From contig CM043953.1 in assembly GCA_014529385.2 (NCBI GenBank), positions 83,613,838 to 83,677,837 on the forward strand: a stretch of DNA of 64,000 nt, in the 5' to 3' direction. Made by a program: the position numbers and the translations under genes. Shown here piece after piece: positions 63,544 to 64,000 of the stretch. Each line of letters opens with the position of its first letter. Within the stretch, counting starts at the first letter, position 1. Source of the DNA: Adiantum capillus-veneris. Lineage: Eukaryota > Streptophyta > Polypodiopsida > Polypodiales > Pteridaceae. Under the pieces are notes generated by a model that made no database searches, had not been told where the DNA came from, and was given only the letters and a program-made list of their open reading frames with translations.

Positions 63544-64000
63544 CTACACGTGTGAATCTATAGCAACTGACAAGCATGCATCATGGACAACAGGATTGTA
63601 AGTGCACTCTGTGCTAAAATCCCATTCTGCATCAACATCAGCAACACAGTCTCCTTTCACAAAAGACTCAACAATGGCTGCATTTGTAGTGGAACCAGCA
63701 TTTGCAGTGGAACCACCCTCTTTCTTCTTAGCCTCTTTGGCCTTCAACTTAGGACACGACTTGATCAAGTGATCATTAGCTTTACAATAATGGCAACGCA
63801 TCTTCTTTTTACCCTTATCACCAGAATTGCCAAAAGAAGTGCTACCAGCAGAAGCATTAGGAACAAAAGTTTTGCCACTTGCAGCAGAACCATAAGAAGT
63901 GGCTGCATTGCTGTTATCACCCTTTCTTTGAGAATCAATAAAAGCCATCTCAACTGCACATTGTCTAGTCTTGTTTTTTCTGGAAAGTGACTCTTGCAAC
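63544..64000 (-). pseudogene. Copia gag C-terminal part with zinc knuckle, cut by window end
   Basis: A minus-strand frame of 151 codons enters from beyond the window, reads a Ser/Gly/Ala-rich spacer (NAATSYGSAASGKTFVPNAS), a basic stretch (DKGKKKM) and RCHYCKANDHLIKSCPKLKA, a perfect CCHC zinc knuckle (C-x2-C-x4-H-x4-C) that binds element RNA. It continues in frame into the protease with only the TAG at 63544 between them, so Gag and Pol were one polyprotein. Confidence 0.9.

Larger units (their letters stand above)
58140..64000 (-). mobile_element. Ty1/copia element inserted in the hAT gene, runs off the window
   Basis: Minus-strand order from high to low coordinates is zinc knuckle (gag end), protease, GAG-pre-integrase, RT, RNase H, purine tract, 3' LTR. 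The integrase catalytic core and the RT/RNase H connection are deleted, and a foreign 2.7-kb block is inserted at 60493-63216. The 5' LTR and most of gag lie beyond 64000. Confidence 0.9.

Overview
The window reads as nuclear DNA of a land plant with a large, transposon-packed genome. Evidence is plant-type LTR retrotransposons primed by initiator tRNA-Met or tRNA-Asp-like sites, a CACTA element with a TNP2 transposase and a GT-AG intron, a hAT transposase with BED finger and DUF659, tRNA-derived SINE-like modules and many (GA)n/(CA)n tracts. The Ty3 lineage resembles elements I associate with mosses, lycophytes and ferns, so a seedless plant is possible, but this is a weak inference. I see no intact host gene, no rRNA or true tRNA gene, and no CRISPR.

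Layout. 1-5.4 kb holds decayed retroelement DNA: a possible 3' LTR start, a Ty3 reverse transcriptase fragment and a minus-strand copia 5' end. 6115-14652 is one complete-looking Ty3/gypsy insertion with 2.0-kb LTRs, a short target duplication, gag, protease, RNase H and integrase, but no reverse transcriptase core. 14.7-19.1 kb has a SINE-like unit, a possible helicase fragment and anonymous DNA. 19120-20865 is a truncated copia 5' end (LTR, PBS, leader, gag). 20.9-26.8 kb is a minus-strand block: an acidic ORF, a Ser/Pro-rich exon, a TNP2 transposase and a CACTA terminus with large palindromes at 26780. 26.8-30.3 kb is a family of diverged repeats. 30-46 kb is AT-rich decayed DNA carrying three TTAA-flanked inverted-repeat elements, a copia relic with its LTR, a hAT relic and an LTR/PBS of a second Ty3 type. 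46.9-49.6 kb is a decayed ORF of unknown function. 51-56 kb has tandem duplications, a GC-rich block and another decayed acidic coding region. 56874-58139 is a hAT transposase cut by a minus-strand copia element (58140 to beyond 64000), itself split by a 2.7-kb insertion.

How the parts relate. Almost everything here is parasitic and mostly dead, so genes do not form a shared pathway. The order of insertion can be read: hAT gene first, then copia, then the 2.7-kb insert. The Ty3 element at 6.1-14.7 kb is comparatively young, as its LTRs still align closely. Most notable are (a) two overlapping, mutually homologous small ORFs inside the LTR of that Ty3 element, downstream of its TATA box, and (b) a family of non-autonomous TIR elements with CACTAG ends and TTAA flanks that recalls piggyBac ends.

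All similarity statements come from reading motifs by eye; no alignment or database search was run.
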